The notes under the pieces: model-generated | The model's input: the letters and a program-made list of their open reading frames with translations, nothing else | Told to the model about the DNA's origin: nothing | Database searches by the model: none | Source of the DNA: Papio anubis | Taxonomy: Eukaryota > Chordata > Mammalia > Primates > Cercopithecidae | Length of the DNA stretch: 64,000 nt | Assembly (NCBI RefSeq): GCF_008728515.1 | Contig: NC_044981.1 | Location: 7,076,895-7,140,894, forward strand | Direction: 5' to 3' | In this document: positions 39,308 to 50,018 of the stretch, piece after piece | Position numbering within the stretch: the stretch's first letter is position 1 | Layout of the letters: the number at the start of each line of letters is the position of its first letter | Translations under genes and position numbers: made by a program

Positions 39308-39595
39308 GCTGGGCACAATGGCTTGTGCCTGTAACCCCAGCGCTTTGGGAGGCCAAGGTGGGTGGAGCACTTGAGGCCAGGAGTTTAAGACCAGCCTGGC
39401 CAACACAGTGAAACCCCGTCTCTACTAAAAATATAAAAAATTAGCTGGGCATGGTGGCACATGCCTATAATCCCAGCTGCCGGGGAGGCTTAGGCATGAC
39501 AATCTCTTGAACCTGAGAGGTGGAAGTTGCAGTGAACCGAGATCATGCCTGGGTGACACAGCGAGACTCAGTCTCAAAAATAAATAAATAAAACT
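39308..39595 (+). mobile_element. Alu
   Basis: ggctgggcacaatggcttgt to cagtctcaaaaataaataa. Its right arm has an internal loss after accgagatcatg. Confidence 0.93.
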
Positions 39596-40012
39596 AAAAC
39601 TACTTTGAAATTATTTTTCCCCCATTTAAAGAAGTTCAGATAGAAGTCATCAACAGTGTTGTTCTTCAAGTGTATAAGGTACAAACTCAATGGATTGTTC
39701 TATATGCACACCACCCATGTTAACCCCCCAGGTGACATTCCTCATAGTCCCTCCTAGGCAGTGTCCCCCTTCCACAATCATAGAGGGGTAGGGTAGCTGA
39801 TTCTCCAACATCTCCCACCCTCAGTTTTGCAAGGCACCTATTTTTTAAAAGAATTAATTCTACCCTTGTGGTATTGTTACTTAACTATGCTTCAGAATCT
39901 CTCATGAGATATCTTGTGGGGTTGATATCATTTATCATGCAAACATGATTCTTAAGATGCTTTGTGGATTTCCTTATTCAGTCTAGTGTGTTAGCAAGCA
40001 GGAGAAGATCAA

Positions 40013-40378
40013 CTTTTTTTTTTTTTTTTAAGGCAGAGTCTTGTTCTGTTGCCCAGGTTACAGTGCAGTGTGGCATAGTCATGTCTCACTGCAGACTCAA
40101 CCTCCTTAGGCTCAGGTGCTTTTCCTGCCTCAGCTTCCCAATAGCTAGGACACAGGCATGTACCACCATATCTGGCTAATTTTCTTGCTTTTTATAGAGA
40201 CGAGGTCTTGCTATGTTGCCCAGGCTAGTCACAAACTCCTGGCCTCAAGCGATCCTCCCACTTCGGTCTCTGGAGTAGCTGGGACTAGAGGCATGAGCCA
40301 ACACACCTGGCAAATTTTTTTTTTTTCTTTTTTTGTAGAGATATGGGATCTTGCTATGTTGCCCAGACTGGGAACTCT
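40013..40378 (-). mobile_element. Old Alu plus adjacent Alu scrap, close to exon 5
   Basis: 40013-40315 is an antisense Alu (gcagagtcttgttctgttgc to cacacctggc). 40316-40378 repeats a T-run, tagagatatgggatcttgct and atgttgcccagactggg from a second copy. It ends about 125 nt before the exon 5 acceptor. Confidence 0.88.
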
Positions 40379-40502
40379 TTTTATATTATGGGGGAAGATT
40401 GTGGGATAAATGTACAACAAATACTTTGTGCATCTCCGTTTAGTGATTATTTTTTCAATCTTCACGTGTGTTCCCTTGCTTTTACCGGTGGGTTCTATAT
40501 AG

Positions 40503-43413
40503 GCCTGGTGCGAAACAAACCTGCGGAGGTGCATCAGCGAGCAGCACCGTTTTGTCTGCGACACCTGTGACAAGGCGTTCCCCATGCTCTGCTCACTGGC
40601 CCTGCACAAGCAGACCCACATGGCGGCAGACCAGGGTCAAGAAAAGCTGCAGGCCACGCCCCTGCCTGCTGACGCCCTGGACCAGAAGGGCTTCCTGGCC
40701 TTGCTTGGCCTGCAGCACACCAAAGACGTCAGGCCTGTCCCCGCCGAGGAGCCCCTGCCGGATGACAACCAGGCAATTCAGCTCCAGACACTCAAGTGTC
40801 AGCTACCTCAGGACCCCGGCTGCACCAACCTGCTGAGCCTGTCTCCTTTTGAAGCTGCTTCCCTAGGCGGTTCTCTCACAGTTCTCCCCGCGACCAAGGA
40901 CAGCATAAAGCACCTGTCCCTGCAGCCCTTCCAGAAGGGCTTCATCATCCAGCCTGACAGCAGCATTGTGGTCAAGCCCATCTCTGGCGAGTCGGCCATT
41001 GAGCTGGCAGACATCCAGCAGATTCTGAAGATGGCGGCCTCGGCTCCCCCTCAGATCAGTCTTCCGCCCTTCTCCAAGGCCCCCGCCGCCCCACTGCAGG
41101 CGATCTTCAAGCACATGCCCCCTCTGAAGCCAAAGCCCCTGGTCACACCACGGACGGTGGTGGCCACCTCCACGCCCCCGCCTCTCATCAACGCCCAGCA
41201 GGCTTCCCCAGGCTGTATCAGCCCCAGCCTGCCGCTGCCGCCCCTGAAGCTCCTCAAAGGCTCAGTGGAGGCGCCCTCCAACGCCCACCTGCTGCAGCCC
41301 AAGTCCGGGACCCAGCCCAGCGTGGCCACGCGGCTCTCCCTGCAGCAGCCGCGGGCGGAGCTACCGGGCCAGCCCGAGATGAAGACGCAGCTGGAGCAGG
41401 ACAGCATCATCGAGGCCCTGCTGCCGCTGAGCATGGAGGCCAAGATCAAGCAGGAGATCACAGAGGGGGAGCTCAAGGCCTTCATGACAGCGCCCAGCGG
41501 CAAGAAGGCGCCAGCCATGCGCAAGGTGCTCTACCCCTGTCGCTTCTGCAACCAGGTGTTTGCCTTCTCGGGGGTCTTGCGTGCCCATGTGCGCTCCCAC
41601 CTGGGCATCTCGCCATACCAGTGCAACATCTGCGACTACATCGCCGCCGACAAGGCCGCGCTCATCCGCCACCTGCGCACGCACAGTGGGGAGCGGCCCT
41701 ACATTTGCAAGATCTGCCACTATCCCTTCACTGTCAAAGCCAACTGCGAGCGGCACCTGCGCAAGAAGCACCTCAAGGCAACCCGCAAGGATATCGAGAA
41801 GAACATCGAGTATGTGAGTAGCAGCGCGGCCGAGCTGGTGGACGCCTTCTGTGCCCCGGACACCGTGTGCCGGCTGTGCGGCGAGGACCTCAAGCACTAC
41901 CGTGCCCTGCGCATCCACATGCGCACGCACTGCGGCCGCGGCCTGGGCGGGGGCCACAAGGGCCGCAAGCCCTTCGAGTGCAAGGAGTGCAGCGCCGCAT
42001 TCGCGGCCAAGCGCAACTGCATCCACCACATCCTCAAGCAGCACCTGCACGTGCCCGAGCAGGACATCGAGAGCTACGTGCTGGCCGCCGACAGCCTGGG
42101 GCCCGCGGAGGCGCCAGCCACTGAGGCCTCGGGGCGCGGGGAGGACAGTGGCTGCGCTGCCCTTGGTGACTGCAAGCCCCTCACCACCTTCCTGGAGCCC
42201 CAGAACGGCTTTCTTCACAGGAGCCCCACCCAGCCTCCGCCTCCCCATGTCTCGATCAAGTTGGAGCCCGCCAGTAGCTTTGCAGTGGACTTCAATGAGC
42301 CCCTGGACTTTTCTCAGAAGGGCCTGGCGCTGGTCCAAGTGAAGCAGGAAAACACCTCCTTCCAGAGCCCTTCCTCCCTGGCCCCCTACGACTGCTCCAT
42401 GGAGCCCATCGACCTGTCCATCCCCAAGAACTTCAGGAAAGGGGACAAGGATTTGGCCACTCCCAGCGAAGCCAAGAAGCCTGAGCAGGAGGCGGGGAGC
42501 AGCGGGCAGCCCTCTCCCTGTCCAGCACCCGGCCCTTCTCTTCCCGTGACTTTGGGGCCCAGCGGGATCTTGGAAAGCCCCATGGCCCCTGCGCCGGCGG
42601 CCACCCCGGAGCCCCCAGCGCAGCCCCTGCAGGGCCCCGTTCAGCTGGCGGTCCCAATCTACTCCTCAGCCCTGGTCAACAGCCCTCCCCTCGTGGGCAG
42701 CTCAGCCCTCCTGAGTGGCACAGCCTTGCTGCGGCCACTGCGGCCCAAGCCCCCCTTGCTTTTGCCAAAGCCCCCCGTGACAGAAGAGCTGCCCCCGCTG
42801 GCCTCCATTGCCCAGATCATCTCATCTGTATCCTCGGCCCCCACCCTCCTGAAAACCAAGGTGGCGGATCCAGGGCCAGCAAGCACTGGCAGTAACACCA
42901 CGGCTTCAGACAGCTTAGGAGGCTGTGTCCCCAAAGCCGCCACCACTGCCACCCCTGCTGCCACCACCAGCCCAAAAGAGTCTAGTGAGCCTCCCGCTCC
43001 AGCCAGCAGCCCAGAGGCTGCCTCTCCCACCGAGCAGGGCCCAGCAGGCACTTTGAAGAAGAGGGGCCGGAAAAGGGGGGTGAGGAGCCGGCCCCGCGCC
43101 AACAGCGTTGGGGTGGACCTGGACTCCAGCGGGGAGTTTGCGAGCATCGAGAAGATGCTGGCCACCACGGACACCAACAAGTTCAGTCCGTTTCTGCAGA
43201 CAGCGGAGGACAACACTCAGGATGAGGTGGCCGGAGCCCCCGCCGACCACCACGGGCCCAGTGATGAAGAGCAGGGCAGTCCCCCAGAAGACAAGCTGCT
43301 GAGGGCCAAGCGGAACTCGTACACCAACTGCCTGCAGAAGATCACCTGTCCCCACTGTCCCCGGGTTTTCCCTTGGGCCAGCTCCCTACAGAGGCACATG
43401 CTCACACACACTG
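40503..43413 (+). CDS. RREB1: RREB1 coding exon 5 in window: giant central exon with seven fingers
   Basis: The acceptor is ggttctatatag before 40503 and the donor is CACTG|gtaaga after 43413. The exon is 2911 nt (970 codons plus one base), very large for an internal exon. Counting Ala at 40503 as residue 1, C2H2 fingers lie at residues 19-39, 346-366, 374-394, 402-423, 456-476, 493-514 and 949-969. Between fingers are long Pro/Ala/Ser-rich regions. Three psi-K-x-E SUMO candidates occur: IKQE 315-318, IKLE 585-588, VKQE 613-616. PLDFS (600-604) and PIDLS (635-639) resemble the PxDLS docking motif for CtBP. A basic patch KKRGRKRG lies near 43056-43079. Antisense frames here are also long (41361-42338) but are shadows of high GC content. 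Confidence 0.98.
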
Positions 43414-44052
43414 GTAAGAGGGCCACCGGGCTCCCAGGCGGTGAGTCCTACGTCGTGGCAGGGGGAGCCACGGGTGGGGGTCATAAGCAAGATGAATCTC
43501 CCACAGCTCCAGTTATTCCTAGCTTGCCGCCTTCCCCTGTCTGCGAAGCCCCGGGCTTGTCTGGTGGTGCTGTATTTCCTGTGTGCTCTCAGTACCCACA
43601 TGGCCTGTGTGCAGGGGCTGAGCCCTCCAAGGGCAGCATTCTAGTGAGTGTTCACCCAGGGCGTTTTGAGGTGAAAGTGGTCACGGACCCTCAGATCACT
43701 CATGGCGTTGCCTCATCCCTTCCGGAGGCGGTAGCCAGATTATCTACTGGGTTAAGCAGGGAGGCAGCTCCTGAGAAGTGAGACTTTGAAGGTATTGGGG
43801 CATAATGAGCTCGGTGCTTTGACACTAGACATTCCATTCCAGTGTCCTCAGTGCAGCGTTTTAAATTTTGAAAATTTTGTGAAGTTTTTTTGGATGCCGT
43901 GTATTCTTAAATCTTACAAATTGTGATGTTGGCCGTTTTCTTTCGGTTCACTAAGTCACATCTTCCGCTGTTGATTGTGAAAATCAGCAATGAGTGGTGG
44001 TAGAATGTTTTGACATTTCTGTTTCTGCTACAATTGTAAGCCTTTCTGAGAA

Positions 44053-44174
44053 ACTTCTCTCAGAAGGGCCTGGCGCTGGTCCAGGTGAAGCAGGAAAACG
44101 TCTTCCTGAGCCCTTCTTCCCTGGCCCCTACGACTGGTCCCTGGAGCCCATCGACCTGTCCATCCCCAAGAACT
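44053..44174 (+). pseudogene. Partial duplicate of RREB1 exon 5 in the following intron
   Basis: This block matches exon 5 bases 42307-42432 in the same orientation. By eye there are about 8 substitutions, a 3-nt gap and a 1-nt gap over 126 positions (roughly 93% identity). It covers the region encoding QKGLALVQVKQEN and PIDLSIPKN. The 1-nt loss (one C fewer in the run before tacgactg) shifts the frame between the SUMO-like half and the PIDLS half, so it cannot encode the parent segment. There are no splice sites tight to its edges, no poly(A) and no clear target duplication, which argues for local duplication over retroposition. Confidence 0.85.
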
Positions 44175-44252
44175 CACACCCAAGTGTGAAAAGATTCTAA
44201 GTAATAGACTTAAATTGTCAAAATGATACCCCCAAAACTATTTTCCTTTTTT

Positions 44253-44383
44253 CTTTTTTTTTTTTTAAAGACAAAGTCTCACTGCATTGCTCTGGCTGAT
44301 CTCAAACTCCTGGGCTCAAGCAGTTTTCTTGCCTCTGCCTCAGAAAGTTCTGGGATTACAAGCGTGAGCCCCCGCACCTGGCC
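44253..44383 (-). mobile_element. Alu fragment
   Basis: T-run, acaaagtctcactgcattgc, ctcaaactcctgggctcaag to cgcacctggcc. The region between the two diagnostic blocks is shortened. Confidence 0.85.
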
Positions 44384-44399
44384 CCAAAAGTATTTTTCT

Positions 44400-44690
44400 T
44401 TGTTTGAGAGGAGTCTCGCTCTGTTACCCAGGCTGGAGTGGAGTAGTGTGATCTCAGCTCACTGCAACCTCTGCCTCCCCAGTTCAAGCAGTTCCTCCTG
44501 CCTCAGCCTCCCAAGTGGCTGGGATTACAGGCATGCGCTACCATGCCTGGCTAATTTTTGTATTTTTAGTAGAGATGGCGTTTCACCATGTTGGCCAGGC
44601 TGGTCTCGAACTCCTGACCTCAGGTGATCTGCCTACCTCAGCCTCTCAAAATGCTGGGATTACAGGCGTGAGCCACCATGCCCGGCCTGC
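44400..44690 (-). mobile_element. Alu
   Basis: gaggagtctcgctctgttac to ccaccatgcccggcc. Confidence 0.95.
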
Positions 44691-44994
44691 CCAAAAGTAT
44701 TTTTCAAATGTTAATTTCTAGAAGTTGATTTTTAAAGAGAAGTTTAGGATAGGAATATACTTTAAATAATTTTGTATCAGGTGCTTCTAGTATATAAATG
44801 GCCATACAACTCTCATCTGAATTACAATTTTCTGAATTTTCTCAGTGAACAGCCTCAGTATTCAATGATTTATGTTATTGAACTAAGGGCAAATTAGTGA
44901 GATTCTATCTTTTTGGGGTTTACAGCCAAAATATTAATAAATAGATAGGCCCTAAAACCAAATGGTACTGGATTGGCGAATAAAATACAGAACA

Positions 44995-45111
44995 CCAGTT
45001 AAATTTGAATTTCAGATAGACAACAAATAATTTTTAGTATAAGTATTTTTATGCAGTTCTTGGGATTTACTAAAAAATTATTTGTTTATCCAAAATTCAA
45101 ATTTAGCTCTG
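44995..45111. repeat. Palindromic MITE-like DNA element
   Basis: The left arm (44995-45037) reads ccagttaaatttgaatttc and continues to caacaaataattttt. The right arm (45070-45111) is its near reverse complement (aaaaattatttgtttatc ... attcaaatttagctctgg), with a few mismatches and a short gap. The structure and sequence are those of an old non-autonomous cut-and-paste element with long terminal inverted repeats. I do not assign a family name. The element may extend to about 44975-45140. Confidence 0.6.
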
Positions 45112-46989
45112 GGCATCCTGGTTTTTTTGTGGGTTTTTCTTTTTGCGCTAAATATGGTAACCCAAGGTAGTCGGGAGGTTTATGACAGGATGTTGAGGGT
45201 GGGTTGTGGGAATTGGTGTGAGCTGTGCTCTGTATCTTGGTGGAAATGTATTACATAGAGTTGATCATCCCACAAAGCTTTGGAGAAGCTCGTGGAAGGC
45301 TGTTTCTCCTAGATGAGGTGGAACAGCAGGAGGGAGGTCATGGAGCCACCGCTGGATACCTGAACAGTGTGCAGAATGGAGCCTGGGGAGGGAGACGAAG
45401 CTGGAAGCCAGAGGGAGTTGTGGCTGGGAGCGATAGGTCTCTCAGAGGCCGCACTGGTCACCAGAGCTTGCCACACAGACACGGCATTTCTTTCTGCTGT
45501 GGTGGGTCCTTGAATCCAGGGATTGAGGAGTAGCAAGTCAGGAATGCCTATCCAGGGAAGACTCAAGGAGAACCAGGATTTCTAGATTTGTAAAGTATGC
45601 ACTGCCCTTTCATACCATTGTCTTCCTGTTAAAATAGTTTAAGCCTGACAAGTAAAGCAGCCATTCTAATGATGATAGCAGTTCAGGGAAGAAAATGCAT
45701 CTTCAAGAGAAGGTGCCCCTTATAGCAGTCTCTTTTGCTACCCTTTTTGGGTATCACCTGTTTATCGCCTACTGAGAGTCTATGGAGAAGTGAGTCTTTC
45801 TGTTACCACTTTTCAGAAAGCAGATGGTCTGGATCTGATGATTGGCTTGGCTCGCGCCCTTCCTCAGTGCTCTCACCTCCCCCTGCTGTCACCCAGCCTC
45901 CCCATCTTCCTCCTCCAGTATTTCCTTTTTTAAGAGTTGTGCCCATGTCTTTGCAGGTGCATGATATGTGTTCCCACTTGTGAATCCAGTCATGATTGCC
46001 TGGACTTTGAATGCCAAAATACCAGTGTTGATTTAAAATTTAGTAACATCTAAAACTGAGCAAGAAAGCAGGAGGTTTGTTTAAGATAGGATGGGGTAGA
46101 TATAAATACAAACATTCTGCCTCTTGTCCCTTAAAAGTTACTGATAACCTCGATAGATGTGTCTGTTTTGGCACAGTCCCTGTATCCTATCATAATATGT
46201 TCTTGGTAGAGCTAGTGTTCATGACAACCTTGGGAGGGTGATGTCATCTGTGTGTTGCCACAAGGAAATCGAGGTTTACTTAAGGAGCTAAGTAACTTGC
46301 CTACAGCCATATGGGGAATAAGAGATGGAGCTACTGTTCCAAGCCAGGGTCAGGTTCTGTGCAGCTGCCCCCTGGCCAGGGTGTGTGTGCCAAGTGTGTC
46401 CTCTGTGTGAAGGTAGAAAGCGAGCAGGGTGCACCTTCCATGCTTCCCTGTGTTCCCACGTGTCTACATGCAGAAGATTGGGAAGTAGTTTGAGATAAGG
46501 GGGGACACCACTGTGGATCAGAATGTTATTAACTAATTTGAGACTTAATGACTACGGAATCGTGTTAGCCACCTGCATAGACACCATATGAAGGTTGGTG
46601 CCCATTGAGCTCCATTAACTTCCTTTGCTGTGCTTCACTCTCAGCTTCCAGGGATGTTCAGCATCACCACTGCTAAATCATGTTATATGGAGCACTTGGC
46701 TACATCCAGTGTTGTGTTAGAGCATTTTCCATTCATGGAGCATTAGAGCTGGAAGGAGCCTGGGAAGTCATCTGATGGGCCCCCTCTCCCCACAGACCTG
46801 ATCTTTTTCCTGGTAGGCAGCTCTGCTGTCACTCAGAGCCACATGGATCCTTGGCTTCCTAGGCTTCTGTGAGGTGCTGTCTCCAAAACTTTGAAAAAAG
46901 TCTTAAGCGTACACATGTTAAACATTGACTCTGCAGCCACCCTGCAAACAAAGGTGTTATTCAGAGAAGATGTTTTGTGCGATATTTTT

Positions 46990-47107
46990 GGTTTTTTAGT
47001 TTTTTGCTTTTGTACAGACAAGGTCTCACCAAGTTACCCAGGCTGTTCTCGAACTCCTCGGCTTTGCAAAGCGCTGGGATTACAGGCGTGAGTCACCGTG
47101 CCTGGCC
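46990..47107 (-). mobile_element. Alu fragment
   Basis: acagacaaggtctcaccaag, cgaactcctcggctttgcaa and accgtgcctggcc. Confidence 0.88.
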
Positions 47108-48399
47108 ATTTTGTGTTTTTGAGTATCCTGTTAAAATCTAGCTGAGTTCCAGCCAGAAACATTGAGCAGCATCCGGTTTTGGACTGCATTTAAACAAACT
47201 GTCTACACCTTGAATGCTGGCCTCCTCCTACCCCCTCAGCAAATTACTGTACTGTCTCTACTTTGTCTCAAAACACGTGTTCTCCAGTCCTCCCATTCCT
47301 CACAGGGGCAGCAAGAAGCAGATCTGGTGTTCAGTGTCCAACGAGGGGTATACCTGCTGGCTGCTGGCAAGGAGCATGTGGCCTCAGCCTTTTCTTGCTC
47401 CCGGCTCAGGTTCCAGGAACTGTGTCTGATGAGGAAGCTGGCAGGGCTGTCATTTTTCATACCCCTGGCACAGTCTCCACACACACCTGCCTTTCCTCCT
47501 TCCTTCCACTCCTCTCCAGCTCTCTCCCAGCCCATAGTTTCCTGCTGATGAGGACAGTTCCTGGTTCCTTACCTTTCTCCACCTAAACGTGCCACTCCAT
47601 AGGACACAAGAGTGCACTGTTCCTGCCTTTGCCCCTCGGGAGCATCTCGTGTGTTTTTAGGCCACAGGTGGAGGAGAGGGTGCCAGAAAACACAGCCAGT
47701 CTGTTCTTGCCTGTCCTCGTTTTCTTCCCCCTTCCGTTTGCTCCGGTTCCTTGTCCCACAGCGGTGGGCTTGGGACTATGGGATGTCCATTTTGGGCTTC
47801 CCTGGCTCACTGCCTTTCTCATGGGTGCTTTGAGCACCTTTTTTGAGCCGGCTCAGGCTTTCCCCCGACACCCTTTCCTCCCTGCTTCCACCCGGCAGTG
47901 AGGGTCAGAGCTTCAGTTAGTGAGTCATCCTAACCTGGGTGTGGAAAGCACCTGGGACACCACTTGTATTTGGCTACTTTTAGCTTTCTTAAAAGACAGC
48001 TTTGGCCATTTTTACCCAGTTCTGTGTACACTTCTGCCAAATACAGAGAGAAAATACCAAAAGAAAGCATGCCTTCACGCAGGGGTGGAGGAGCAATGGA
48101 GAGAAGGCTGGGCTGCTCAGGCCCATCTTGTTACAAAAAGAAAAGCAGCTGCAAGGTTTTCCATGCTAGTTAGACCCCACCTTTCTAATTCTGATTGTCT
48201 TTGAAAAATGAACAGAAATGTTTTCAGTTCTGTTTTTTTGATCTTGGAGGCCAAGGTGCCAATCTCCTCATCAAACTATTCTCACTGTTCACCCTTCTCT
48301 TGCCCCAATGCCCTTCTTCATTTCCTGACTGTTCTGGGAGAGTAAACATTGGCTAATTTTTGGGGGGTTTTTTTTGGAGTTTTTTGTTTTTGTTTTTGT

Positions 48400-49013
48400 T
48401 TTGAGACAGGCTCTCGCCCTGTCACCCAGCACCCCGGCTAGAGTACAGTGGCATGATCACAGCTCACTGCAGCCTTGAACTCCTGGCTGAGCGTAAGTGA
48501 TCCTCCTGCCTCAGCTTCCCAAGTCGCTGGGACTACAGGTACACACCACCATGCCTGGCTAATTTTTTTACTATTTTATTTTATTTTATTTTATTTTTTG
48601 AGACAAAGTCTTGTTCTGTAGCCGAGGCTGGAGTGCAGTGGTGTGATCTCGGCTCACCACAACCTCTGCCTCCCAGGTTCAAGTGATTCTCCTGCCTCAG
48701 CCTCCAGAGTAGCTGGGATTACAGGCCCGCACCACTGCACCCAACTAATTTTTTGTATTTTTACTAGAGACGGGGTTTCACCACATTGGCCAGGCTGGTC
48801 TTGAACTCCCAACCTCGGGTAATCTACCAGCCTCAACCTCCCAAAGTACTAGGATTACAGGTGTGAGCCACCGCGCCCGGTCTTTTTATTTTTTTGTAGA
48901 GACAAGGTCTCACTGTGTTGCCCAAGTTGGTCTGGAACTCCTGGGCTCAAGCGATCCACCTCTCTTGGCCTCCCAAAGTGCTGGGATTATAGGCATGAGC
49001 CACTCTGCCTAGC
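48400..49013 (-). mobile_element. Alu interrupted by a second Alu
   Basis: The outer antisense Alu runs 48400 to about 48566 (gagacaggctctcgccctgt ... ctggctaattttttta) and resumes at about 48885-49013 (tagagacaaggtctcactgt ... ctctgcctagc). Between them (about 48570-48884) is a complete antisense Alu with a (TTTTA)n tail (gacaaagtcttgttctgtag ... ccaccgcgcccgg). The nested one is younger. Confidence 0.88.
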
Positions 49014-49724
49014 TGGCTGATGGTTTCCGCGCTCGTGTTGGGGCTTGCAGAATGCTGTAGGTCCTGAGTGTGCAGGTACTCCCTGTGGTTACAGGTGCTT
49101 TTACAAATACCCCCCTAAAGCAGTTATTCGTGGCAGCTACCAAACAGATAAAATCATATGCTACTTTCTATATAGATGACTGGCCAGCAAGTGTTTTTGA
49201 AACCTGTGTTACTATAAAATACTAAACGGGCCCGTTTTCCTGCATCCCTGCAATCCAGAAAGCCCACTGCTATGTGCAAATGTCAGACTTACGCAGTGAA
49301 ATGTGAGCTTTTAATGACTCGTGTGAGTTGTTATGTCACTTTGGGAGCCTTCATAGTTTGATGCAATACTTTGGCATCATGGACTGTTTTTTGAATTTAG
49401 CATTAATAGGGACCTTCTCATGGGGACGTCAGCCTGGCAGTCCTAACCAACTGTAAAGGTGACGCACTTACCAGTGTGAAAATTAGAGTAAACCATGTGA
49501 TAGGGGGAGCGAGAAGCCGATCGTTTTCTTTGAAATCAAGAATCCTATCATAATAGCTTCTTACTTGTTTTCCTCTTGGCCCAGTTATTTTCTCAATCTG
49601 GCCAGACTCAGAAGCAGCAGTGTTACCTTTTGACAATAAAATATTAAAAGTACTTTATTTTTACTTGAAATTATTAAATACTGTGTTCAATTTTAAATGA
49701 AAAACAAGAAGTAATTTTTTTCAT

Positions 49725-50018
49725 TTTATTTTATTTTTAAGACAGAGTCTCTCTGTCGCCCAGGCTAGGGTGCAGTGGTACAATCTCTGCTCACTGCAAC
49801 CTCTGCCTCCCAGGCTCAAGTGCTCCTCCCACCTCAGCCTCCCCAGTAGCTGGGATTACGGGCACGCACCACCATGCCTAGCTAATTTTTGTATTTTTAG
49901 TAGAGATGGGGTTTCACCATGTTGGCCAGGCTGGTCTTGAACTCCTGGCCTCAAGTGATCCACCCGCCTCGGCCTCCCACAGTGTTGGGATTACAGGCAT
50001 GCACCACCATGCATGGCT
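49725..50018 (-). mobile_element. Alu
   Basis: agacagagtctctctgtcgc to caccatgcatggc. Confidence 0.94.

Larger units (their letters stand above)
38189..40502 (+). other. RREB1 intron, 2.3 kb, mostly Alu
   Basis: It holds three + Alus (38490-38775, 38787-39080, 39308-39595), one - Alu (40013-40315) and a - Alu scrap to about 40378. The last 125 nt before exon 5 are unique. More than half of the intron is Alu sequence. Confidence 0.9.

Noticed and set aside
41361..42338. 325-codon open frame on the minus strand
   Set aside because: It is antisense to GC-rich RREB1 exon 5; openness follows from codon composition. No domain is recognisable and repeats such as Ala/Val/Leu runs are typical of shadows.
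44201..44700. Open frames of 134 and 68 codons after the exon duplicate
   Set aside because: They translate antisense Alu sequence; typical Alu-derived peptides.
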